Position numbers and translations under genes: made by a program | From: Fallopia convolvulus | Lineage: Eukaryota > Streptophyta > Magnoliopsida > Caryophyllales > Polygonaceae | Assembly: GCA_964016875.1 (NCBI GenBank) | Contig: OZ024724.1 | Coordinates: forward strand, 46,057,820-46,121,819 | Length of the DNA: 64,000 bases | Direction: 5' to 3' | The notes under the pieces: model-generated | The model's input: only the letters and a program-made list of their open reading frames with translations | Database searches by the model: none | What the model was told of the DNA's origin: nothing | Part shown: positions 54,258 to 64,000 of the stretch, piece after piece | How the letters are laid out: each line of letters starts with the position of its first letter | Position numbering within the stretch: position 1 is the first letter of the stretch

Positions 54258-55758
54258 TGATGTTCATGTTTTTAGTGTAGTTTTTGATAGGTTTTCTTAG
54301 GTTATTAGGATTAGTTTTGATAAGTTTAGAGTTAGTTTTGTGTGTTTTTTGGATAGTTTTACATATTTTGTGAAAAGTATGGAAGCTACTCCGTTTTGTA
54401 TCTTTTTGTAGGTTTTAGCAAGGAAAAGGTGTTGTTTGAAGCTGGAATTGAAGAGCTATGATAAAGGATGGAAGAATACAGAGTGAAGAAGCTGAAGTTT
54501 GAGTATATGGAAGAGAAGTGTTGAAGAAAGCCAAACCCAGGCCCGTTAACGACCCTGAAGGGTTCGTTAACGAGGCAACGAGATAGAATAATCGAGAGGT
54601 TGACTTTGTGACTCACCGATCATGTGCGGGAATTTATTTCCGTGTCGATAGAGTGTTTTTTTATGGTTTTAGGGTTATTATATTATGTGTTTTAGGTCTT
54701 GTTATCTTTCTAGATTTTATTTCTATCTTTTAGAATAGATTCTATCTTTTTAGGAAAGTTTATATCTTTTAGCCTTTTTTAGTTTCTAGCCTTTTTAGTA
54801 TAAATACCCTTCTATTCTAGCATAGAAGGGGGGAAGGGGGGATTGGATCGTAGTTAGATAGAGGAGAGAAGAGGAAGGACCGAGAGAAGAGAGAGACGAG
54901 TCGGAAGTTGTGATCAAAGAGCTCGGTGTATGAGAGTTACCGGGTTCGTTAATCGTGATTTTTGGTTCGGTGCTTTGTATTTTTCTGTTCTTCTGCATCT
55001 TTGTAAGACAATATTATTTATTAATTTGAGTAGTGTTTTGTTTTCAATGTTTTCTTTGATTGAAGTTATTTGTTTCATAGTTATGATTAGTGAGTAGTCC
55101 TTTTATCTAGGGTCGGGGTTGAAACCCGGCATAGTTATGCATGTTTGGTGAGTGAGATTATGTGTTGAATGCCTTTTATCCATTGTTGAGATTGTTTGTT
55201 GTGCTTATACCAAGATGAAAGTTGAGGTAATTTGAGTTGTTGACTTGATTGAAAGAGAAAGTTATAAACTTGAAGGTTGATATTGTTTGAATACGAAAGT
55301 TTCAAGCTTTAGATCCAAAGCAAGCAATTGAGTGAGTTAGTTTATGAAAGTAGATTAATTTACTTACTGAGTCAATGAAAGTTGATGCATCTATCCATTT
55401 AAAGGCATGATATTCTATCTTCTTACGAGCTTGTGTGCATGACTATGTTGTGGTAACCCTCGTCCTAGATCTTTATTTTTATTTGAATTCTTTCATAATC
55501 ATATTCGTTGCTGAGTTTGTTGGCTCGGTACTGAACTTGTCTAGGTCGTAGTGTTAGTCTTTTTATTTGCGGTAGGTCGTTAACGAGGCTGACAACTTCG
55601 TTAACGAGGCTGCTCTTGTGTGTTTTTTGTTTGCTTTTGTTTTATTTTCAGTAGTCGATAGACAAACAACCTTGCTTCCTTTGGAACGATCTAGACCTCC
55701 CTATACTCAACGGGGTCTTGATTATAAATTTATTTGTTGTCAAGAAACCCTATCAACA
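54258..55758 (+). repeat. 3' LTR of element E
   Basis: 1501 bp, TGATGTTCATG to CCTATCAACA. TATAAATA at 54799-54806. Palindromes near 54543-54574 and 55577-55608. TSD GTGCA follows. Confidence 0.9.
54799..54806 (+). promoter_or_regulatory. TATA box of the E 3' LTR
   Basis: TATAAATACCCTTCTATT, family position. Confidence 0.7.
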
Positions 55759-55763
55759 GTGCA

Positions 55764-56361
55764 AAAGCTTTGACGAAAGTTGAAGTATTTCATGTTTATG
55801 ACTTGATCGAAAGAGAAAGGTATGAATTTGAATAGAGACAAAGTTTGAGACGAAAGTTGAGAATTTTAGATCAAAATAAGTAGACAAAGTGATTTGATTT
55901 ATGAAAGTGGATTGATTTGCTTGTTTATTCAATGAAAGTTGATAACTTTATGTTAAAGGCATGATTTTTATGATTCATATTGTTTGAATTTGCATGATTA
56001 TGTTGTGGTGAACCCTTATCCTAGATTTCCCCTTAATTGTTAGTTGAGTTTTATTCCCATGTACCTTGATATCGACCCTATTAAGGTCGATACCGACCTG
56101 CAAATTTATCTTTCATCTTGCTTTTTACTTGGTTTTTCTGCTGAAATTACACCTTGTTATCGACCCTGACTAGGTCGATATCGACCTCCTTCTAGTGTTC
56201 TAGTTTTGTTACTTTGCCTTGTTTTGCTTTGTTCATTTCTTTTACTTTTTAGTTTAAGTAATTAGACACAATCTCGCTTCACGTGGACGATCCTGACTCT
56301 TCTATACTCAGCGGGGTCTTGACTATAAATTTATTTGTTGTCAAGTAAATCCCTCTCAACA
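55764..56361 (+). repeat. LTR fragment G, right piece
   Basis: It continues 13680 and ends CCCTCTCAACA. The variant palindromes are TCGATATCGA/TCGATACCGA (near 56068-56098 and 56158-56187), distinct from other LTRs. It directly abuts LINE sequence, so G was a solo LTR or a 3' LTR inserted in the LINE. Confidence 0.78.
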
Positions 56362-57960
56362 GTTAATGGAGGATATACAAATCAGACGGCGGTGGGAAAA
56401 ATACTTCTACAGTCTACTAAATGAGGGTTGTGAGAGGACAGAAAGTAAGCACAAGCCGGTGGGTCGGGAAAGCAAGGAAGAAAGCCCTCTCCTCTTCTAC
56501 AGTTGGTTCTAAGGGGATGATATAAAGAGAGTGATTCGTAAAATGGGTAACAAAAGAGTGGTAGGGTCGGATGAAATCCCAGTACAAATTTGGAAATGCA
56601 TGGGGTGAGATTGAGGCCTAGAGTGGCTAGCGACGCTTTTTAATGTCATTCTCAAGACGTCCAGGATGTCGGAAGAAGGGAGGCTTAGTAAGTTGATTCA
56701 ACTGTACAAGAAAAAGAGGGATATACATCACTGCAACAACTACATAGGTATTAAACTCCTTAGTCATACAATGAAGTTGTTGGAGAGGATGGCCGAGTTG
56801 AGGTTGAGGAGACAAGTCAAAGTATTTGAGAATTAGTTTGGTTTTATGCTTGGGATGTCGTCTATGGAGGCTATTCATCTATTGAGGACACTTATAGAGG
56901 CATACAGAGAGAGGAGGAAGAACATACATATGGTATTCATTGACTTAGAGAAAGCTTACGACAAAGTGCCAAGAGAATTGGTTTGGAAGAGTTTGCAACC
57001 AAAGATGTGTATGGCACGTTTATCCGGATTATCAAAGATATGTATGAGGGTTCAATGACTAGTTCTACACTCTAGGAGGAGACACAAAGTACTTTAAGGT
57101 GGAGGCATGTCTACACCAAGGCTCAACCTTGATCCCCTTCTTGTTCACGCTGATATTGGATGTTCTGACGAGAGAAATTCAAGGAGACATTCCTTGGTGT
57201 TTATTGTTCGTGGAGGATATTGTCTTGATGGACGAAACTAGAGACGAAGGTAGTAGAAGATTTGAGATTTGGAGGGAGAAGCTAGAGTCTAAAGGTTTCA
57301 AATTAAGAACAACCAAGTCAGAATATGTGGAGTTCATGTTCGGGCAAGGAGCAGACGCCAATGACGAAGTTCGTTTAGGAGGGGAAATCGTTATGAAGAA
57401 TGAGAGTTTTAAATATCTAGGATTGGTGTTACAAAGTGATGGAGGCATCGACGAGGATATTACGCATCGGATTTAAAAAGGCTGGCAAAAGTGAAGGGCA
57501 GCATCAGGGGTTCTTTGCGATAAGAAGGTACTGCTAAAGCTCAAGGGTAAGTTTTAGAAGACAGTTATTAGGCCTGCCATTCTTTATGGGGTAGTGTGTT
57601 CGCCAACCACGAGGGCACAGGAGCAGAGAGTGATGGTAGCTTAGATGAGGAGCTGATATGGATGTGTGGGCACATGTTATTGGATAGGATCATAAATGAA
57701 AAGATCATGAGTAAGGTAGGGATGGCTAGTATAGGGGATACGTTGAGAGAATCGAGACTCCAATGATTCGAACATATACAGAGGCATGGTACAAGGGAGC
57801 CAGTCCGTAGGTGTGACAGGTTGGACCTTGGAGACTTTCGTAGAGGCAAGGGACGACCTAGGAAATACTAGAGGGACAGCATAAAGCGGGATATCGTAGT
57901 TGGAGATTTCAACAGAGCTAGCAGGATGTAGGGACAGTTGGAGGGAGAAGATCATGGTGG
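56362..57960 (+). pseudogene. Degenerate RTE-type LINE reverse transcriptase
   Basis: Pieces in several frames give the usual order of a plant RTE-like RT: RRRWEKYFYSLLNEG, then VVGSDEIPVQIWKCMG (finger, normally GPDGIP), then SSMEAIHLLRTLIEAYRERRK and MVFIDLEKAYDKVPRELVW (motif A with catalytic Asp) at 56846-57058, then QGSTLIPFLFTLILD and WCLLFVEDIVLMDETR (motif C; FVED instead of FADD), ESKGFKLRTTKSEY and YLGLVLQSDGGIDEDITHRI at 57099-57476. Many stops. The substituted active site alone would inactivate it. The 5' part was displaced by the G/F/E insertions and is not in the window. Confidence 0.82.
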
Positions 57961-58856
57961 CGGATAGCGAGTCGCCAGGACAGATGGTTCTTCGTGGTTT
58001 TAGTCTTTTGTTATATTTTGCTTTGTTCTGTTTGCCTAGTTTTTGTTTTGTTTGGTTTGGTTTAGTGTTTATTGATCGGTTTGCTTTTGCGCTATGTGCT
58101 TTTGTTTGCTTTGGTGTGTTGTGGTTGTCCATGGTGACTTGCTTGTTTTGTGTGTTGGAACGTTGTCTTGTGTTAGCAGGGTATTTAGTTGGTGCTACTA
58201 CCCGGGCCTTTCGGACACTCCCCAAGGGTGTCCCCATCTTGACCCCCCAGATTTCGTTGAAGCCGAGTTACCCTAGTAATTTTTGTGTATTAACTCGATA
58301 TATTAAACTATTAATATATTCAAAATTCGCCCCACTTTTCAAAGGCAGAGGGGAGTGTGGTTGTTGGTAACGGAGCATACCCGAATGCTGTTTTTAATGC
58401 CTAAAACTGCTACTACAATGCGGGGGAGGCCGACCCAGACCCAACTTGTCCGGCCATAATTTCATTTGTAAATACTGAAAATTTATATCCAACTTTTTTT
58501 TATGTTTTACCAACGGATTAATTAGTCATAAGACATCGAAATTTTATCAAGTCAGGATAGCATAACGCTTCATCAAACAGTTAAGCTTCATTTCCGATGA
58601 TCGTACATTGTAACATTTTCTCGAATAAAATAAATAAATTAACGATAATAAAAACATCGTGAGTGAATTTCTAACCAGATAGTATATAGACATAAATAAT
58701 CGTGAAATGTAAAATCATGATTGCATAACATGTATCAAATATAAGAGCTGCTTAATTTATTGCTTACCTTTAAACAATAGAAAATTCCAAAATAATTCCC
58801 AAGTCGGTGATTGTGAGGGGCTGAGTTAGGACCATCAACCTTGTTTTATTGGATGC
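57961..58856 (+). other. Unassigned sequence after the LINE
   Basis: The first 300 bp may be the LINE 3' tail (frame with EKIMVADSESPGQMV, then T-rich). 58190-58260 is GC-richer with ccccaagggtgtcccc. The rest is AT-rich with no ORF or terminal motif I can recognise. Confidence 0.4.
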
Positions 58857-59986
58857 ATATTTATCAGAGCCGGTTCTAACATATTAAGGGCTCTGGGAGA
58901 AAAAAAAAATAAGGGCCCCATTTATTATGTATTATAATATTAAAAAAATTTAGAAAATATAATAAAAATGTATAAATTATCTAAATTTTCATATATCATT
59001 AAAAATAAACGAAAAATTATTTTTTAAACCTTTATATTATAATCTACTATATATATATAAGAGTAAGGTTTGGAGCCTCCACATTGAGCCACGTCAGCTT
59101 TTGCCACATGTCATTCCGAGAATATGCCACATCACCTTTTGCCACATGTCACCTTTTCCTTAAGCCATGTCTTGATATTTTAAGACATCATATGCCATGT
59201 CATACAATAATTAATTATTGATTAAGCCATGTCATATAAATTTGTCCATGTCATATACAAATTACATCCACAATTTTAAAATATTTTATGTCATATTTAC
59301 ATATAATTACAACTAATTTTCATACATTAATTAATACAAATTTGCATATTACTTCTCTTCCTCCTCTTTCTAATATCGTTCTTCCTCCTCTTTCTAATAT
59401 CGTTCTTTCATTATATTCGAACCTCGCTATACCAACTTCGGTTCATCGTCATCCTCTTCGAACATAGCCATTGCCCCGTTCTCTACCGTTTCCGCCATGA
59501 TTTTTTCATAATATTGATGTTGATTAAGCGTTTTCTCCTAACTTGGAGAAGTCATCGACGGAAAATTCGACAACCAAAGGTTATTGTAGGATCCACACCC
59601 CCAACTCGATCCATTAATGTTGTAATATTTCTTCATCTGATTATCGGTGATATACTTGCTTGAAACGAAATAAGATAATGCACATAATCAAAGTTGCTCT
59701 TCACTTCAAATCAACTTCAATTGATATTGAATATCTAGATCACTAATCCTCCCCTCCATATTTTTCTTAATTTTCCCTAGAAACATCATAAATAATTCCA
59801 CTACTTCATAAGTGCGACAACCAAAATAATTTTCAATCATCATCTTTCGATAAACAAGTATTCTAAATTGGCATCGATCGTCGGTATGGAGGCGCCTTAA
59901 CCTCCGTCGCCGCCATAAAATCAGTTCATACATACAATTTGTTATTGTTATATCTATTAGTTTAATTAACCAAATCAACTCCAAAA

Positions 59987-61386
59987 TCTACTATATATAT
60001 AAAAGCAATAAGGTTTGGAGCCTTCTCATTACGCCACCTAGGATTTCGCCACATGTCGATCCTATATTAAGCCACTTCAAATTTTTACACGTGTCATTTT
60101 CTTATAATTTAGACGTCTTAATAAATATTCCATGTCATAGTCCACATGTCAAAATTTTTCCATGTCACTCATATATTATGTACACATCATATTAACACAT
60201 AATCTACAAATCTCAATCAATTTTTTATTTTTTATATTGGATTACAATAATGTTTTTTTTTGAAATATAGTTACATACTTCGAGAAATTTGCATATAAAA
60301 ATATTTTTACCATATCTTTATGATCCTAACAACTCTCCAATATAATCTACTAAAAAACTCATATAAATATATACCGAGATCTTATCCTATAATATTTTTA
60401 AACTACAAAATCAATAATAGATTGTTAATGATCCATATATATGATATGATCATATATGTAAGTACAGAATGAATATATTGAACAACAAAATTAATAGTTA
60501 ACCTATTTTTTAGCAAAATAAAAACTGATTCGTAAAAATTAATTACCATGAAATTGACATAAAAATATTTTTTATGTATTTTATAGGATAAGATTTTAAC
60601 ATATCTTCATGATCCTAACAACTCTCCAATATAATCTAAAAAAACTCACATAAATATAGATCGAGATCTTATCCTATAATATTTTTAAATTAAAAAATTA
60701 ATAGTAAATTGTTATTGATGCATATGATCATATGTACATAACGAATAAATTGAACAGAAAATTTAACAATTAACACATTTTCTAAAAAAAGAATTAGAAT
60801 AGATATGTCTAGAGATAATCTTAACATATTTTCGACAACCTTATCATTATTTTGACTTTTTTCAATATGAGTTACAGTATTTAAAAAACGAATCATAATA
60901 AATATATAGAAAAAATGAGTTACGGTTTTACAATCTAGGTACAAATCAAGTCAAATTTTTTTGTTAATCTATATTTTTTTCCCATTATGATATTTAGATA
61001 GGATCGGATCTTTTTGTTGCCAAATCTTTAAATTTCAATTATGATATATATTTGAATTTTCAATTTGATTTTTTTGATAATTTACATACAAATCTAGCCA
61101 ATTACAATTGCAATTTTCAATTATAATTTTCCGTATCGATAATGTTTTTTTGATAATATACGTACATGTCAAGTCAATTTTATTTGCTAATCTATATTAA
61201 ATGTCCCATTATTTTCATTTTTTCTATCAAAATATTTAATTTAGAATTATGATTTTTTTACAATTATATAAATCATCAATTCACAATTATTATTTATATT
61301 ATATTTTTATTTATTAATATCTTTTTTATAGTATATCTAAAAAAATATCGAGTCATAGTCGTGTAGGGCACGACGGGGACAACTAG
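59987..61386 (+). mobile_element. Inner Helitron, non-autonomous
   Basis: Begins A|TCTACTATATATATAAAAGC and ends CTAG|T at 61383-61386, with hairpin TCGTG/CACGA (loop TAGGG, 61359-61373). The 5' end shares AAGGTTTGGAGCC with the outer Helitron, so both are from one family. No ORF. Confidence 0.75.
60301..60790. repeat. Tandem duplication of about 295 bp in the inner Helitron
   Basis: 60301-60500 and 60597-60790 are similar (landmarks GATCCTAACAACTCTCCAAT and GAGATCTTATCCTATAATAT in both). Confidence 0.75.
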
Positions 61387-62225
61387 TTATTAACTAATTT
61401 TTTAGGATAAATTGTTACCTAAAATATAGTAGGGGAAGATAACTAATATATTTTTGGTTACGTGATTTGTATTAGATCATTTAATTTTTTTTAATTATTT
61501 TTATATACAATCAAATAAAATCAAATCTTAGTATTCCTAATTTATCTCTTGAAATCACTCTTTTCTAATATAATATACATTAAATATCACTTTCTTATTT
61601 TTTTCACCATAAAATTCATTATTTAATTTTTCAAAATATAAATTTTCCATTAATAAAAAAGGTTTATAAAATAATTGTAGAAGAATATCATACACAAAGA
61701 TCTCAACATAATTTTCCTTAAACTTTTTCTTATTTTATTTTAAAATAGGATCTTCACATAATACTTGCCATTTTTTCGGTGTTATCATTTAATAATTTAA
61801 AATTTTGTTATTTTATATATCAATGATTGTAATATACAGTAAAATCTTCAAAAAAAATATTTTTGCATCTCATAAATGCTATTCTTCGCACCAAAAATGA
61901 GTGCCCTTTAAACTTTCCCTTTTTTTTTACCACAAATTTCATCATTTAATTTTAGAGAAGCTAAAAAATTTAACTTTCCTATTTTTATACTTCAATATGT
62001 TTTATCATTGTAATTTATTTACTCTTTTTTATTGTACTTTATATATTAGTTGTCAATATATATTTAATTAGTTAAGATAGAGTATCTAGTTACCTTAATT
62101 TATAAAAATATCTACCTTCTCAATTTTAATTTTGAGCAAAATTTTTCTTTCCTTTTTCTAACTAATAATTTCTAAAATTACTAAGGAGTACTACTAATAG
62201 ATATTATGAAATTCTTGAAAATTAA

Positions 62226-62376
62226 AATTTTGGGATATTTTAATATTTTTTTTAGCAAAGGTATTTTTATAAAAGTGAAGATTTGGTTCAAACTATTTTT
62301 TTTCGTTTGCTTCCATATTTTAATGATTTTTTTAGCAAAGGTATTTTTACAAAAATGAAGATTTGGTTCAAACTAT
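62226..62376. repeat. Direct repeat of about 90 bp
   Basis: Two copies of a phrase containing TTTAGCAAAGGTATTTTTA and GAAGATTTGGTTCAAACTA, in the outer Helitron. Confidence 0.8.
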
Positions 62377-62606
62377 AAAATCTTTTGCTATTCTTTTATG
62401 GAAATATTTTTATCTTTAGAGATATTTTATAGAAATATTTTATACCTATTCAATTATTACAATTATAAATATTGTTCATAGGATAAGTTTCCGGATTTAG
62501 AAACTAAAGCCATATTTTGGAAATCATGAACCTTTTTATAAAAGAATTAGACAAACTTTAAATACAATTCATTGATTTCTTTGTACAATTAAAAAAATCG
62601 TTATTA

Positions 62607-62916
62607 AAATCCCTTTGTCTCTAATGTTCGTCCTAAAGGACAGTTTTCACACAAAATAAGAAAAAAATGTGAAGAAAAAGTAGTCAATAGGAATGAGAGA
62701 GTGTGATGTTGATGGATAAAGATGGGAAGAAAAAGAAGAAAAAAGAAAATGACTAAAAGGGAAGAAAGAGGAGTAGATTTTTGATTGGATAATATGGATA
62801 AAGGTGATATTGAATAAGGGTAATATTTTAAGATAGATATAGATATAAAGAAAAATGGACAAACATTTTGGGACGACGGAAAAGGAAATAGGATAAACAT
62901 TATGGGAAGGAGGGAG
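62607..62916. mobile_element. Stowaway-like MITE
   Basis: The right end in complement reads CTCCCTCCTTCCCATAATG next to TA, the usual Stowaway start. The left end (TCCCTTTGTCTCTAATGTTCG) is a diverged inverted copy, with TCCTATTTCC-like internal sequence. About 310 bp, no coding. Confidence 0.65.
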
Positions 62917-63478
62917 TACATACTTAGAAGATATCTATCAAAAATATTTTTGCCAATAGCGATAATTTATGGTTCAAACTAAAAAAAATATGTAGTTTGA
63001 ACAAGTCTTTTTATTGATCAAACCTTTTCAATCGTTTTTTCAAACTATTTTTTTTATAAGAATTTGTGTATAATATTGGAAATATATTTGTGAAAGATGA
63101 ATGTATTAAATGAGTATGTAAAATGATTATTTTTCATATAAATTCTAATTAAAAATTGTAAGAAAAATCGCGCATGGCGCGGGAAACTACACTAGTTACA
63201 CTTAAATTCTACTAAAAATCAATAAATAACGGGCCCATATTATTTAGTTGACAAGTAGAGTAATAATAAAAATAAAAAAGATACAAAATTTGAACACATG
63301 ACTTCTTGAAAAGAAAAGAAGCCTTAAATGTGCTTTTCCACTAGGCAAACACATATTTGTATACATATTTTCACTCTTTTAGTTATATTGAACATTAAGA
63401 ATTTTGGGCCCCTAAAAATCATGGGCACCGGGCCTACGCCCACCCTGCCCTTGCCTCTGGGCCGGCCCTAATATTTAT

Positions 63479-63839
63479 TTCATCATCATATTATTATTTT
63501 TTTCCTGTTTTATAATGATTAAATTAATAATTGACATGTATTCTTATACATGATACAGATTTTACTTAAATAAAATATTAATTTGTTGCTCTATGTTTTC
63601 TTTGTTTGGATTAACCTTTTGATGATGTTAAAAGGGTAAAGTTAGGAAAAATACATTGATGTATTCTATCCAGACAGAGGGAACATTAGCTAAGGGAAAA
63701 TGTGTTGTTATACTTGGTAAGTAGGAACAACGGTGATTTCATTGAGGGGTAACCTTTTGAATTTTTCCATGTCTTATATTTTAACTGGTTTCTACATGTG
63801 CATTTTTGCCTAAGTTTGTCATCTTCAAAAGGGGGAAAT
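63479..63839 (+). mobile_element. 3' interior end of a SIRE-like copia element
   Basis: It contains the landmarks seen in A and C: TTTTGATGATGTTAAAAGGG near 63620 and polypurine AAAAGGGGGAAAT just before the LTR start. No ORF. Confidence 0.6.
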
Positions 63840-64000
63840 TGTTGTAACATTGATTGTTGCATGGTTTCTCTTAATTTTGACAATGACAAAATTTGTTGTT
63901 TTAATGTGTTGTTAAGTATAAGCATTTCAGGAAACACTAAAAGAACATCGTCAAGAGTGATGGAACGTTTTGAGGAAAAACGGAGGGAATGAGTGACGAT
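63840..64000 (+). repeat. Start of a copia LTR, cut by window end
   Basis: Begins TGTTGTAACATTG directly after the polypurine tract. Continues beyond the window. Confidence 0.6.

Larger units (their letters stand above)
13681..55758 (+). mobile_element. Element E: Athila-like, gag-protease plus Athila ORF, no RT or integrase
   Basis: It is flanked by GTGCA (13676-13680 and 55759-55763). After removing the nested element B (14426-47734) it is about 8.8 kb. Order: truncated 5' LTR (13681 to about 13911) fused to gag, gag/protease remnant, conserved hairpin motif at 49766, internal promoter, Athila ORF, 3' untranslated region, 3' LTR (54258-55758). It has no primer site and no RT/integrase. Many frameshifts and stops show it is older than B. 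Confidence 0.88.
59043..63195 (+). mobile_element. Outer Helitron, non-autonomous
   Basis: Begins A|TCTACTATATATATATAAG and ends CTAG|T at 63192-63195. A 3' hairpin (CGCGC/GCGCG, 3-base loop, 63169-63181) lies 10 nt before CTAG, as required for Helitrons. No Rep/helicase. Contains a second Helitron (59987-61386), a MITE (62607-62916) and tandem duplications. Reading of the 59360-59980 part on the minus strand shows a few short frames (MAETVENGAMAMFEEDDDE; WRRRRLRRLHTDDRCQFRI) that may be a captured gene fragment, which I cannot identify. Confidence 0.75.
58865..63470. mobile_element. hAT-like DNA transposon, non-autonomous, swollen by nested elements
   Basis: Eight-bp duplication ATATTTAT on both sides (58857-58864 and 63471-63478). 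Imperfect terminal inverted repeats CAGAGCCGG (left) and TAGGGCCGG (right, complement), with GGGCCCC blocks subterminal on both sides (near 58912 and 63409), typical of plant hAT elements. After removing the nested Helitron the original is only about 450 bp, so a hAT MITE. No transposase. Confidence 0.8.

Noticed and set aside
57900..58370. 156-codon plus-strand ORF after the LINE
   Set aside because: The first 30 codons may be LINE tail; the rest is Phe/Cys/Leu-rich translation of T-rich DNA with no family resemblance.
62604..62921. 105-codon minus-strand ORF
   Set aside because: Lies entirely in a Stowaway-like MITE and is Phe/Ser/Ile-rich from AT-rich sequence.

Overview
The window is plant nuclear repetitive DNA. 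Every recognisable coding region belongs to a transposable element and no cellular gene is supported. A flowering plant is indicated by the lineages present (SIRE-type Ty1/copia, Athila-type Ty3/gypsy with a tRNA-Asp primer site, chromovirus-type Ty3/gypsy, RTE-type LINE, Helitron, hAT, Stowaway-like MITE). The species cannot be named from sequence alone.

Positions 1-56361 resolve into a nested stack, read from termini and 5-bp target-site duplications (TSDs). The outermost host is a decayed RTE-type LINE (from 56362). An Athila-like LTR, called G, lies in it (pieces at 13595-13680 and 55764-56361). Into G went F (end of element at 1-13594) and E (13681-55758, TSD GTGCA). Into the F LTR went copia A (1375-12195, TSD TTTAG). 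Into the E gag gene went B (14426-47734, TSD GCATA/GCATT). Into B went chromovirus D (20220-29855, TSD CCTGC) and copia C (33445-43489, TSD CGCCA). Into the D 5' LTR went H (20962-26662, TSD GCGTC), and into the C 5' LTR went I (33652-36802, TSD GAACA). The depth is G>E>B>D>H.

A is almost complete: gag, protease, integrase/RT/RNase H and a third ORF in the envelope-like position. B is the only Athila copy with all of gag, protease, RT, RNase H and integrase, all damaged, but it keeps an intact 536-codon Athila ORF. E and H share a derived form with gag and protease but no RT or integrase. C, D and I are internally deleted. I has an ORF that appears to join a gag-like N-terminus to the pol C-terminus and runs into the LTR.

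From about 58.4 kb the sequence is AT-rich. It holds a 4.6-kb hAT-like element (8-bp TSD ATATTTAT) containing a Helitron, which contains a second Helitron and a Stowaway-like MITE. The window ends at the start of another copia LTR.

Three patterns deserve most attention. First, a 10-bp palindrome TCGTTAACGA (variants TCGGTACCGA and TCGATATCGA) is strewn through the Athila family, usually paired at 21-bp spacing, in coding and non-coding parts alike. Second, GGAAC/GTTCC is similarly enriched in copia A and C. Third, the Athila ORF has what looks like its own TATA promoter and a 608-nt leader intron.
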